From Drosophila pseudoobscura (taxonomy: Eukaryota > Arthropoda > Insecta > Diptera > Drosophilidae): a stretch of 64,000 nt of DNA. Both the position numbers and the translations under genes were made by a program. Position 1 is the stretch's first letter. Every line of letters starts with the position of its first letter. Below, one piece after another: positions 1-8,394 of this stretch. Location of the stretch: NCBI RefSeq assembly GCF_009870125.1, contig NC_046679.1, positions 1,798,001 through 1,862,000 of the forward strand, written 5' to 3'. The notes below the pieces were generated by a model. That model worked only from the letters and a program-made list of their open reading frames with translations, was not told the origin of the DNA and did no database searches.

Positions 1-72
1 CCTTAAAGATGAGTTGAGTCGTGATGTAGGCCACTGGAATTGGACATCTGTTCCATTTGCAAATGCACTCAC

Positions 73-411
73 CTCCATCATCTTCATGAATCGCGGAAAC
101 AAGGGATTCTTACGCATGGCAAGCAGCGGAACATGTGGCCATACGTCGGGCACGGTTACTGTGGCAGGCAAGTTAGATTTTTGGTCGGACAGCAATTCTG
201 TTACCGCTTGAGCTTTCTTGTAATCGGGATAATCGCGTTTGCGACTGTAGAAGCGCTGAGCCATAACCATTGTCGCGCCATTGAATCTCTGCAGGCGCGA
301 AACCTTCTCGCTAAAGTGCCTAGTCAAGGCACTTTGTCCCGGGCGGGTCCATGCAATTGTCGTGGACAGGGCCCGCATTAGGTGCCGCCCTCGTACAGCG
401 TGAGCTATCAT
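73..411 (-). CDS. Lon: Mitochondrial Lon protease, first coding exon (partial)
   Basis: ATG at 411-409 opens 113 codons ending at a GTGAGTG donor (intron begins at 72). The rest of the gene lies left of the window. The N-terminus is rich in Arg, Ser and Thr and poor in acidic residues, as in a matrix-targeting presequence. It then reads TVPDVWPHVPLLAMRKNPLF and continues with PRFMKMME, the start of the Lon N-terminal substrate-binding domain in mitochondrial Lon (family form: PLL/IA..NP.FPRF.K..E). Lon is the ATP-dependent serine protease of the matrix; it degrades oxidised and unassembled proteins and, in flies and mammals, TFAM, whose gene is also in this window. The ATPase and protease domains are not visible. 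Recognition rests on the N-domain motif only. A divergent promoter (412-1159) separates it from the MADF gene. Confidence 0.8.
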
Positions 412-480
412 TTTCAACCAACTCGAGAATCAAACAAATTAAAAAACGCAAGCAAGTGCGGGAACAGTTATTATGTGACA

Positions 481-650
481 GGCAGTGTGACCGCGGATCG
501 ATCAAATATACGGTCTGACCCTCAGGAATATACCGAAATATATGTCACGGCTTCAAAGTATACCGTAAATATACTGACGAATTATTTGTATTCAAGCTCC
601 ATCATATTCCTCGTTTTTTATATTCGACTTAATATCACCAGCCAGCTAGA
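481..650. repeat. Dispersed Motif 1/Motif 6 repeat, copy A
   Basis: Starts with Motif 1, then three AAATATACCG-type units, then TACTGACGAATTATTTG and an AT-rich tail containing CATATTCCTCG and TATATTCGACTTAATAT. The stretch from about 559 to 597 is nearly identical to 22044-22082 (copy B), beyond the motifs themselves, so the copies appear homologous rather than independent motif clusters. Confidence 0.65.
483..493 (-). promoter_or_regulatory. Core promoter Motif 1 upstream of Lon
   Basis: The plus strand reads CAGTGTGACCG, which on the minus strand is CGGTCACACTG and matches Ohler Motif 1 (YGGTCACACTR, bound by M1BP). It lies 72 bases upstream of the Lon ATG in the right orientation. Motif 6-like AAATATACCG units follow at 503-575. 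Confidence 0.7.
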
Positions 651-1159
651 ACTCCCAGCTCTCAATTCATAATTTTATCCAATTGATGAATTAATTTTCT
701 ATAAGATTGGCTAATTTCAAGGTGCACTTTCAACTTGAATGGGTGTCAAGCAAGACTTGAACGAAAAAGGTCACGAAAAAGTAAAAAAGATCGGTAACAG
801 AGCTCGGTTCGCTGATTTTTTTGGAAATTACAATCAAACCCAGTATAAACACTTGAATTCAGCTTGTTGGACGGTGCAAATAAGGAGGGCTGTTCTTTTC
901 TAAACAGAATTGCCCATTCTTTATCGATTTCCTTTTAATTTTTTCTTTCTTTTTCTCCGCTTTATGTCTAATTGTATATTTTTTCCGTTATTGACTTTTT
1001 TCGAATCCAGCTGGTATTTGGCGGTGCATAGCGCTGCCACCGCGGCGAAAACTCTGCGTGTGGTAGCACGGTTTTCTGGTTTGCAGCCAACTTTACGCGA
1101 GACGCACTGAAAACAAAACAGAGTACAGTAAAAAAATCAAAATTTTGCTCAATAAAAAG

Positions 1160-2332
1160 ATGAACGTTGACTTGCGGTCATACTCGCGACACTGGCTCAC
1201 GGAGTTCATAGAGCAGTACCAGGAGGAGGAGTGCCTGTGGCAGCCGAAGCACAACGACTACAGCAACCATGCCGCTCGGAACAAGTCCTACGACAGGCTC
1301 GTGGAGAAGCTGAAAGAAGTCGAACCGAATCCCGACCGACCCATGGTCGTAAGGTGCATTGGTTATACTATGCCCACCAGTTTCGCAATGCGATCTAATG
1401 CTCTTTTTGTTATTGGTTGCAGAAAAATCAACTCACTTCGCTCGGCATTTCGGAGAGAGTATCGGAAGACGACTTGCAAGAGCGACTATGAGACACGGTT
1501 GTGGTACTACGACAGGCTGCTCTTCATCGCCGACCACAAGCCAAAGCGGCATGAGTCGGGCACCAAACCGAAGCGGGAATTGCACATTAGCTTCGACGAT
1601 GAGGATTCCATGGAGTATGAGGACGAGTCACATCACACAACCTCACATTCACAGCAGATGGATAATTTAGGGCCCACATCCTCCGACGAAGTGGAAGAGG
1701 TGCCTGCCACCAACAATGTGGTGGTCAGTAGTGAAGGCGCCACCCTAAGTACACTATCCGTGACGCCAGCGGATTGTGTGGCTCTCGTGAAGAGCGAACA
1801 GCATCAACATGATGCGGCTGCCGTCCAGGCACACCAGCAATTAGTAGCACATGCGGCGGCCCAAAATTCCATAGCTGCTGCGGCATCCCAAGGGCATGCT
1901 GTCAAAGTGCTGGAGATCACATCACTAGATTCAAACAGCCAGCGGGAGATACAACAGGTAAGCGGTTACCATTGATTCCCTTAGTACCATTTCATGTATG
2001 TTTTCCGTATCAAACAGGCCGTCAACTCCCTGGAACAACACCAGCAGCAAATGCATCTCCAGCAGGCCAATGGTCACGGCCAGGCTGTGCCGACCATACA
2101 GATCGGACGCGAACACTATCAGCCTCTGTTTAGCAATGCAAACACCACAGCGTACACAACCGCACCGCAACCCCCGCCGCATGACGAATACGATGCTATC
2201 GGTGTGAATGTGGCCAGCAAACTGCGAGCCGTCAATCCCACCCAGCGCATCATTGCGGAGAAGCTCATAAGCGACGTGCTCTTTAATGCCCAGCTGGACA
2301 ACCTCACTGTCAACTCGGCCGTAACGCAGTAG
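1160..2332 (+). CDS. MADF-BESS domain transcription factor
   Basis: Exons 1160-1353, 1423-1957 and 2018-2332 give 347 residues starting MNVDLRSYSRHW. Residues about 12-100 form a MADF domain, the Myb/SANT-like DNA-binding fold of Adf-1: FIEQYQEEECLWQPKHNDY, then the RKINSLRSAFRREY helix and TRLWYYDRLLFI. An acidic, Gln/His/Ala-rich linker follows. The C-terminus is a BESS motif (NPTQRIIAEKLISDVLFNAQ and following LDNL), which mediates protein-protein contact in this fly-expanded family. It is likely nuclear, but the targets cannot be told from sequence. Intron 1 is 69 nt, a multiple of three, has no stop, and uses a weak GTGCAT donor, so retention would add 23 residues inside the MADF domain. 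I chose ATG 1160 because no earlier ATG is in frame. AATAAA lies at 2501. I do not recognise the individual family member. Confidence 0.85.
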
Positions 2333-2556
2333 TAACCTTAATCTCAGTTGCAATCGCCAATAGGTTAGGAAACAAAGTTCGATAGAAACCCTTTATTTAA
2401 CGTCACATTCTGTTTTTCTCTTCCGATATTGGCCACTTTTGTGGCCAGCAGCAGTTCATTGTATCATACCGTTCGTGTGTAGTTTTAATTAATTATATAC
2501 AATAAATAGATTGTATGTTTTAAGATCCACAGCCATCTCACCCCCCTCTTATTGTC

Positions 2557-2851
2557 TCATTTCGCGCTGCTGGTCTGCTGCGTCTCCGCCGTAGTCTGGT
2601 CTCTGCCACCTGCAATCTTGTTCCAAACGAATCTGGCAAACTAAAGGAAGGATAGCTTAATGATTAGCTATTATTGATGGGGGGACACCACCACCACTCA
2701 CCGTGACCGGCGGGAGGTCGATTTGCTCCGACTCTGTGACCAGTTTGCGGTTATTCTGCATATAGCCCCAGCCGAGATGAATGCCAATCAGGCTAGGCAC
2801 CATCACAATGGTAACCAGGTTGCGCGACACAAACGACGGTTGCTTGGGCAT
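2557..2851 (-). CDS. Small single-pass membrane protein, 77 aa
   Basis: Exons 2851-2702 (50 codons) and 2640-2557 (27 codons plus stop) join in phase 0 (donor GTGAGT, acceptor TTTAG). The protein has a short polar N-terminus (MPKQPSFVSRN), one hydrophobic segment at about residues 11-31 (LVTIVMVPSLIGIHLGWGY), a polar middle (NNRKLVTESEQIDLPP) and a Gln/Thr/Ser-rich tail. This layout resembles small inner-mitochondrial-membrane or assembly-factor proteins, but I recognise no family and the location is an inference. Its 3' end faces the 3' end of the MADF gene 225 bases away. Upstream lie a Motif 6-like CTTTGGTATTTTT (minus strand, near 2968) and a DRE-like ATCGATAG at 2973, typical of housekeeping promoters. 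Confidence 0.7.
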
Positions 2852-2954
2852 AATTTCTGTTAAATTTGACGCAAAAAATTATTATTTAACAAAAACAAGA
2901 CATTTACAGTGTGGCTGCCGTTGGGAAAAATACTGATTTGATATTTTGTATCTG

Positions 2955-2980
2955 TCAAAAATACCAAAGCTAATCGATAG
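2955..2980 (-). promoter_or_regulatory. Motif 6 and DRE elements
   Basis: AAAAATACCAAAG (Motif 6 on the minus strand) is followed by ATCGATAG, one base short of the TATCGATA DRE consensus. Both lie 100-130 bases upstream of the 77-residue protein's ATG. A degenerate Motif 1 (CAGTGTGGCTGCC) lies nearer, at about 2907. Confidence 0.5.
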
Positions 2981-3159
2981 CAAGAGGTTTGCAGTGCTGG
3001 CTGGTTCAGCTGTTGACTTTTTTGAAATGTTTCCGCCCAAATTTATCCATTGAATTGAATTGTGATCTATGACACCATAGAAAAGGTTCTCACACGAGCT
3101 GTACAGCTTTTGTATATAATTTAAATGAAAACAAATGCAAGCGCTCTTGAGACCTTAAC

Positions 3160-3170
3160 TGGTCACACTG
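3160..3170 (+). promoter_or_regulatory. Motif 1, plus orientation, with no assigned gene
   Basis: TGGTCACACTG matches YGGTCACACTR exactly and points rightward. No coding gene on the plus strand starts close by; a pair of splice-like signals follows at 3582-3734. Confidence 0.55.
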
Positions 3171-3730
3171 CTCCCGCAGTAGAATAACTTTTAAATAACT
3201 GTTAATTTACTTGTGGGGTGAGGTGGGGCTAGTGGAGAGAATCTTGCGGTTTACAATAAGTGTGAAATCCAAACTCACGACGCGATCAGCGCTTTGAAGC
3301 TCCACCCAGGGGTGCACTTTGCCCACAGCCCAAAAGCCAACACAAGCCGCAATATGCCATTGACGGGGGGACGGCGACGGCGACCCCAACCCACACACCT
3401 GCGCAGGCAGCGCGGCGAACATTGTTAGTTTTTGGCAGCAGCGTTTTCCACTGACAAACAAAAACAAATCATTTTCTGTCGCTGTCGTGAGCGGACGATC
3501 TCGGTCTACACAAAGTGCAATAACTAACCATTAGTTCCAGGGAATCTATTCGAATAGGTGGTATTTGTAGTTGATTTAAAAGTGAGTCTCTCCCGTGATT
3601 ACCATCCCTGTGTTCTTTATTTTGCTCATTTTTTCCCATTTTCCTTTTCATTTGCCCTGTCGCCACGCAGTGACGAAGTTGCTAAAATCGATATTTGCAT
3701 ATGTGAGCCTGCAGCTGGACATTCTCAGGT

Positions 3731-4046
3731 TCAGGTAAGAGAACTCGTGCTCGACATCCTCTGCAGGGCTTCCTCAGACTTGTCCTTGGCCTGCTTTGCT
3801 TCGGCCATTTTCATGGAGTACTTCTCGTTGTGCTTGAACACGCAATAAAAGGCGATGCAGCCCACGATATTGATGATAAGGGTCAGCATCAGAACGTAGA
3901 ACAGCACAATGATCGCCTTCTGACGTTTCGTGCGCTGGCTCCATGGCACATGCTCCGTCGAGAACTACAGAACATATATAGATGGGAGGAGGATTCGAGG
4001 ATCAGGCCTGGCAGTGGCAGTGACAGGAAACTCTTCTTACCGGCAT
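3731..4046 (-). CDS. Small single-pass membrane protein, 79 aa
   Basis: The first exon contributes only ATG CCG (4046-4041), followed by a GTAAGA donor; exon 2 (3964-3731) follows a TCTGTAG acceptor. The protein is MPFSTEHVPWSQRTKRQK, then a hydrophobic segment of about 26 residues (IIVLFYVLMLTLIINIVGC and following), then a Lys/Glu-rich amphipathic tail (MKMAEAKQAKDKSEEALQ) and a Ser/Thr end. The positive charge before the membrane segment predicts an N-in orientation with the tail outside or in a lumen, which is an inference. I recognise no family. The gene is co-directional with, and just downstream of, the CoA-transferase (stop to next start 127 bases), so the two may share a promoter or be transcribed in tandem. 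Confidence 0.7.
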
Positions 4047-4173
4047 AATGAAAGATGGAGACAAGGAAGACGACGTGCCCATTTATTTTACTAAATGCCT
4101 TCGACACTTGAGATTAGATTTATAGTTTCAGAACATCCGTATAGGATAGCAGATAGGATTTACATGGCAAGGG

Positions 4174-5496
4174 TTACTGGATAATCCCCTGTTCCCTCAG
4201 CGAGGCGAGCTCCTCAGGCCCATAGCCGAGCAGGTCGCTCAGCACGGCATCCGTGTGCTCGCCCAGCATGGGTGGCGCCGTGCGGGCGTCGTTGCGTGCC
4301 TCGCTGTAAACCACAGGCGGTCCGACCACCTTGACGGATCCATCGCGAGTATGCGGCAGAGTCTTTACCAGACCAATGGCTTGGATATGTTCGTCCTCGA
4401 ACACTTCGCTAATGCTATTCACCGGACCCACCGGGAACGGTGCACCTTCGAAGCGCTTCATCCAGTTCTTGGAGCTATCCTGCGCCAGAATCTGCTCAAG
4501 CAGTTGCACCAACTCCTCGCGATTTTGGACTCGGTCTTTGTTTGTCTTGAATTTGGGATCCTCCGCCACCGGCTCGACCTCCAGCAGACGACACAGTTCC
4601 ACGAACTGGGCATCGCTGCCGGCCCCCAGAGTAAGATAGCCATCTTTGGTCTTGAAGCTCTGGTAGGGCACAATGCTGGAATGGGCTGTGCCCCATCGCC
4701 GGGCCTCGGTGCCCGCGTTCAGATAGTTGCTGCCGACATTTATCAGCAGGGAGCAGCAGGTGGAGAGCAAATCCACGTCGATCTTCTGGCCACGCTGTGT
4801 CTTCTCACGTTGATAGAGGGCTGCCAGGATCGCTCCATGGGCATACAGCCCGGTGGCCACGTCCGTGACGGCCACACCCACCTTGCTGGGCGGCCCCTCC
4901 TTTTCCCCAGTGATGTGGAGTAAGCCGCCCACGGAGGAGGCAATCACGTCGTAGCCCGGACGTTTGGCATATGGCCCCACCGATCCGTAGCCACTGAGAG
5001 TGCAGTAAATCAGCTTGGGATTGACCTTCTTCATTTGCTCGTAGCCCAGATCGTAGCGATCGAGGGTGCCTGGGACATAGTTCTCCACCAGGACATCACT
5101 GATCTCGGCCAGCTTGTGGAGCAGTGCCCGGCCACGCTTCAGATCAATGCACACGCTCTGCTTGTTCCTGTTTTGGGCGAGGAAGTAAGCGGCATCCTTG
5201 CTATGCTCCAGGAACGGAGGTCCCCACTTTCTGGCCTCATCGCCAAAATGCGGACGCTCCACCTTGATGACCTCTGCCCCCAGATCGGCCAGCACCATGG
5301 TGCAGTAGGGGCCGGCAATGATGCGGGTCAAGTCCAAAATGCGCACGCCCTTCAGCGGATGATGACGCTCGTCCGCAGTAGCATTATCTCTGTTATTGTT
5401 CTCGCCGGCGTCGGCTGCAAAGTTTCTCAAGCTCTGACAAACTCTGTAATTAACAAAGCCACGACAGAGTAGCGGATGGAGTCGCTGTGACAACAT
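4174..5496 (-). CDS. Class III CoA-transferase, SUGCT-like (mitochondrial)
   Basis: Single exon of 440 residues from ATG 5496 (MLSQRLHPLLCRGFVNYR), with an Arg-rich, acid-free presequence typical of matrix targeting. From residue about 48 it is a CaiB/BaiF family III CoA-transferase: GVRILDLTRIIAGPYCTMVL, then ADLGAEVIKVERP. The PGYD motif near residue 183 carries the Asp that forms the CoA-acyl anhydride in this family. Length and motifs best fit SUGCT (succinate-hydroxymethylglutarate CoA-transferase), which moves CoA from succinyl-CoA to glutarate or related dicarboxylates in lysine and tryptophan breakdown. The alternative, alpha-methylacyl-CoA racemase, is less likely: AMACR proteins lack the KRPGYDVIASSVGG context and this presequence. 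The absence of introns is notable next to multi-exon neighbours. Confidence 0.85.
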   Translation of the reverse strand: MLSQRLHPLLCRGFVNYRVCQSLRNFAADAGENNNRDNATADERHHPLKGVRILDLTRIIAGPYCTMVLADLGAEVIKVERPHFGDEARKWGPPFLEHSKDAAYFLAQNRNKQSVCIDLKRGRALLHKLAEISDVLVENYVPGTLDRYDLGYEQMKKVNPKLIYCTLSGYGSVGPYAKRPGYDVIASSVGGLLHITGEKEGPPSKVGVAVTDVATGLYAHGAILAALYQREKTQRGQKIDVDLLSTCCSLLINVGSNYLNAGTEARRWGTAHSSIVPYQSFKTKDGYLTLGAGSDAQFVELCRLLEVEPVAEDPKFKTNKDRVQNREELVQLLEQILAQDSSKNWMKRFEGAPFPVGPVNSISEVFEDEHIQAIGLVKTLPHTRDGSVKVVGPPVVYSEARNDARTAPPMLGEHTDAVLSDLLGYGPEELASLREQGIIQ

Positions 5497-8093
5497 TGGG
5501 GAGCCGGCTGCCAACTTATCTAGTGGCTATCTGCGAGTATGTATGCTCTGGCGATGGAAAGTTTTGCGATCCAACTTGATCCGCGAACACATTTATCGTC
5601 ACTGGCAAAAGGCCCCCAAGCGGAAGCTTTTTGGAGCTCTCCCTCTCTCTCTCTCTCTGTCTCTATCTTTCTGTTATCTTTTATAGCGCACTCTTAAGAG
5701 ACAGCGCGTACTAAAACGAGAGAGCAAGATAACTCAACTGTCATAAGCTGGTTAAGAGAAGAGCATGGCCTCCCCCCACCAATATTACTCGATTTACGTT
5801 TCACCTTGGGAATTCCCACTCGCGAGTCCGAATCCTTTCAAATCATGACTGTAAAACTCGTCCCTCGCGTCGTGTGGGGAAGCACAGCACAATCGGAGTT
5901 TAATAAGCCCAGATGCCATATCATTACAGCAGAGCATGAGATCTTTTATTGCTCACCGTCGCTGCCAGGTTATTATAGTTCTGATTCGTTCTCTGTAATT
6001 ATGCCACCTAGCTGACATCTTGGATGGCGTGATCCGAGACCAAGTATTCGGCCATCTAAATGATTAGTTTGGTTGCTAACGTTTAAGAGTATATATTTGT
6101 GTTCTGTTGTTCTTGAAAAATGTACGGCCAGTCCCTAATATGCTGCAATTATTTTCTAATGGCTCGCACAATTAAAAAGCCATTTTATTGTCGTAGATAA
6201 GTAACTTACGGCTGAATGCTCACCATAAGTGTCAGACGAATCAGTGGGCCCTCACGCAGACCCTTGAGGTCATCGCATGCTCTGTAAACAAATCGTTAGT
6301 GTTCTAAATTGGATTGATTCATCGCCACGTGCTGTATTGATCTGTATTCAGGATCTGAATTAGGTATTAGGCCCCTTCCTGCACAAGTCTTTATTTACAC
6401 CCGACACTCAAAAGGGATATAATCGATTCTTTGTTTTTGCATTCTCAGTTCGAAGCCTCTGTACCGAGTGTCACGGTGGGTGGAAAGCTCCTTATAACAT
6501 GCCCCTAAAGTATAAATCATACTTGCTTACAGAAAGACATACGGTTGATCCAACCTGAAGTGTGTTTTGCTTTTGCATTCTCGGGGATTCTCTTTTTCAC
6601 CAACCGCTGACGTAGATCTATGATTACTTTACCCGATTGATGTCTGATATAGTTCTTGGAATCTATAGAGCTGAATGCTAGTATCTAAACTAATTCAACA
6701 ACACTCAATCTATCACTGTAATCTATGTGTGCAGGTTATTATCTACAATAAATAGCAGATCTATTGCGGAACTGTTCGGGGGTAGCCCATATTTTTGTAA
6801 TCATTAGGGAACATCAAACGGATGTATTGACGTGCGATATATTAGCTTCGATTTCTTAATGATTATTAATTAAGGGACTGATTGATTGGACACAAACATG
6901 TGACCAGTAAGTACTCTAGTACGCGTGCAGTGATAGCTATGAATGGGGCAGAATCGAACTGATTCATTGACACGAGCTCTACTAGCGTCGGATTCGTATC
7001 CAACCCATTTATTTGTGAAGGGAGCGTGATACTAAATGGGATCAGGGTTCGAGTTTCGAGTTTGAGTTCTTGTGAAATATTGTTTTCACACTTTTCTAAA
7101 TAGACTGCAGCAGGGTTTTCCCCCGGAAAGCTCTTCTCGAATCAATATTTATACACCGGATGACGCCGCAGCGTTCCTTTGTTTGAATGCCGATGATCTC
7201 AGGCCGGGCTGTAACTAGGGGTCAGCATGCATAACATTACAGTAAGTGCTCTCCAAAGAAAAAGCAAACAGAGAGCAGACTTGTGTGTGTAATTAGCCAT
7301 ATGGGTCCTCCCTATTGTTTACAACTGAAAGCCATTCCAATTCCGATCTCTGGTAATGGGGGGTTCATCGGGTCAGGGCATGTTAATAATTGCAGGGATG
7401 GTAATCCGCGGTGGCAAACGGTGGCATTGACGCACTAGTATCTGATGCTTAGTCAGAGCCAATCCGTTTCCTTGGGGGCCTACAGAAGCTTAACAGCGCC
7501 GAAGAGAGAGAACCACACAGAGAGAGAGAGAGAGAGAGAGATCCACAGAGGGAGAGCGAGCTTGAAGCAGCACTCTCTCTCTAGCAAGCAGCGCTTTAAA
7601 TACCTTGGGGCGTGCTAGCCCCCACGTTATTTGCTTTGCTCGTCTCGTTCGCGTCGGTTCGCGTCGGTTCAGTTCGTTTCAGTTCGTTTCAGTTCGCTTC
7701 AGTTCGCTTCAGTTCGGTTCGCTTGCCCACCTCCAGCGGATTCATCCGAGCTCGGGGTCAGATCCAGATAGAAAACCCGACTTTGATAGGAGCCCCGAAA
7801 GAAGCCTGGAATGTGATAAGACACACACACACATAGCTAAAGTGTAACCAAAATGAAAGCCGGAGAAACGTTGCGCATGCGTGTGCAGCGCCAGTCGAAT
7901 CATATGCGAGTGCATCCCAGAGATACTTTGGCTAGGCAAAACTAGTTTTCCTATATAGCTGATAAAGTCGGGGGCCCAAGAAAGTAACGCAACGTATTAG
8001 CCAACTGACCAAAAAGGCATCGCACACAGATCCCCTCAGCCAGTGTTCGTTGTCGTTCAAGTGAATTGTGCAAGCGAAATTAAATATCACAAA

Positions 8094-8125
<32 letters not shown>

Positions 8126-8394
8126 GTTGCCTTCGTCTCTGCTGGCCTGGCTCTTTTGCCGTCAATTGCAGTCAGCTGCAATATTGCACAATCCTGCCAA
8201 CCTGTTCAGACACTGGCCTGTCTGTCTCTGTGCAGAGCCGCCCCAGAGCCGTGCAGTGGAGTGCAGTGCAGTGCAGTGCAGTTCAGCGCCATATATCTGC
8301 GAGATACAGTGGGCGCTCTCTTTCTTCCCTGAGTGTTAACCGCAAAGCCGTCAAAATTGCTGTGCTACTTTGTTCCAGGATCCTGGGGTACATC
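5497..8394. other. Intergenic region and FAAH-type gene promoter / 5' UTR
   Basis: 2.9 kb with no convincing coding sequence. It holds a TC run (5641-5664) near the CoA-transferase start and a GA run (7518-7541); both are potential GAGA-factor sites. A TATA-like TTTAAATA lies near 7594. A 10-bp tandem repeat (7648-7730) comes next, then CAG and GTGCA runs (8094-8128, 8247-8283). From about 7630 on, this is probably the 5' UTR of the amidase gene. The frame leading into the amidase ATG is open for some distance upstream but has no earlier plausible ATG. Confidence 0.5.
7648..7730 (+). repeat. 10-bp tandem repeat (GTTCAGTTCG-type)
   Basis: About eight consecutive 10-bp units: two of GTTCGCGTCG, then five of the (G/T/C)TTCAGTTCG type, then a decayed unit. 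The period is exactly 10, so units lie on one face of the helix. It sits just downstream of the TATA-like box, probably in the 5' UTR. Confidence 0.8.

Larger units (their letters stand above)
412..1159. other. Divergent Lon / MADF-gene promoter region
   Basis: Shared upstream region of two divergent genes. It holds repeat copy A with its Motif 1 and Motif 6 elements, then AT-rich sequence. Near 1015-1100 there is a GC-richer stretch just before the MADF gene start. Short open frames here show no coding features. Confidence 0.6.
2852..3730. other. Intergenic region with possible plus-strand noncoding exons
   Basis: Contains the promoter of the 77-residue protein on the left and the 3' flank of the 79-residue protein on the right. 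In between, the plus strand shows Motif 1 (3160), a GTGAGT donor at 3582, a pyrimidine tract ending in CGCAG at 3670, and a GTAAGA donor at 3735. These would define a 64-nt exon at 3671-3734. I see no convincing protein in it. Confidence 0.35.

Noticed and set aside
7020-7075. tRNA B-box-like GGTTCGAG
   Set aside because: The following bases do not complete the B box, there is no A box at the right distance, and no cloverleaf can be drawn.
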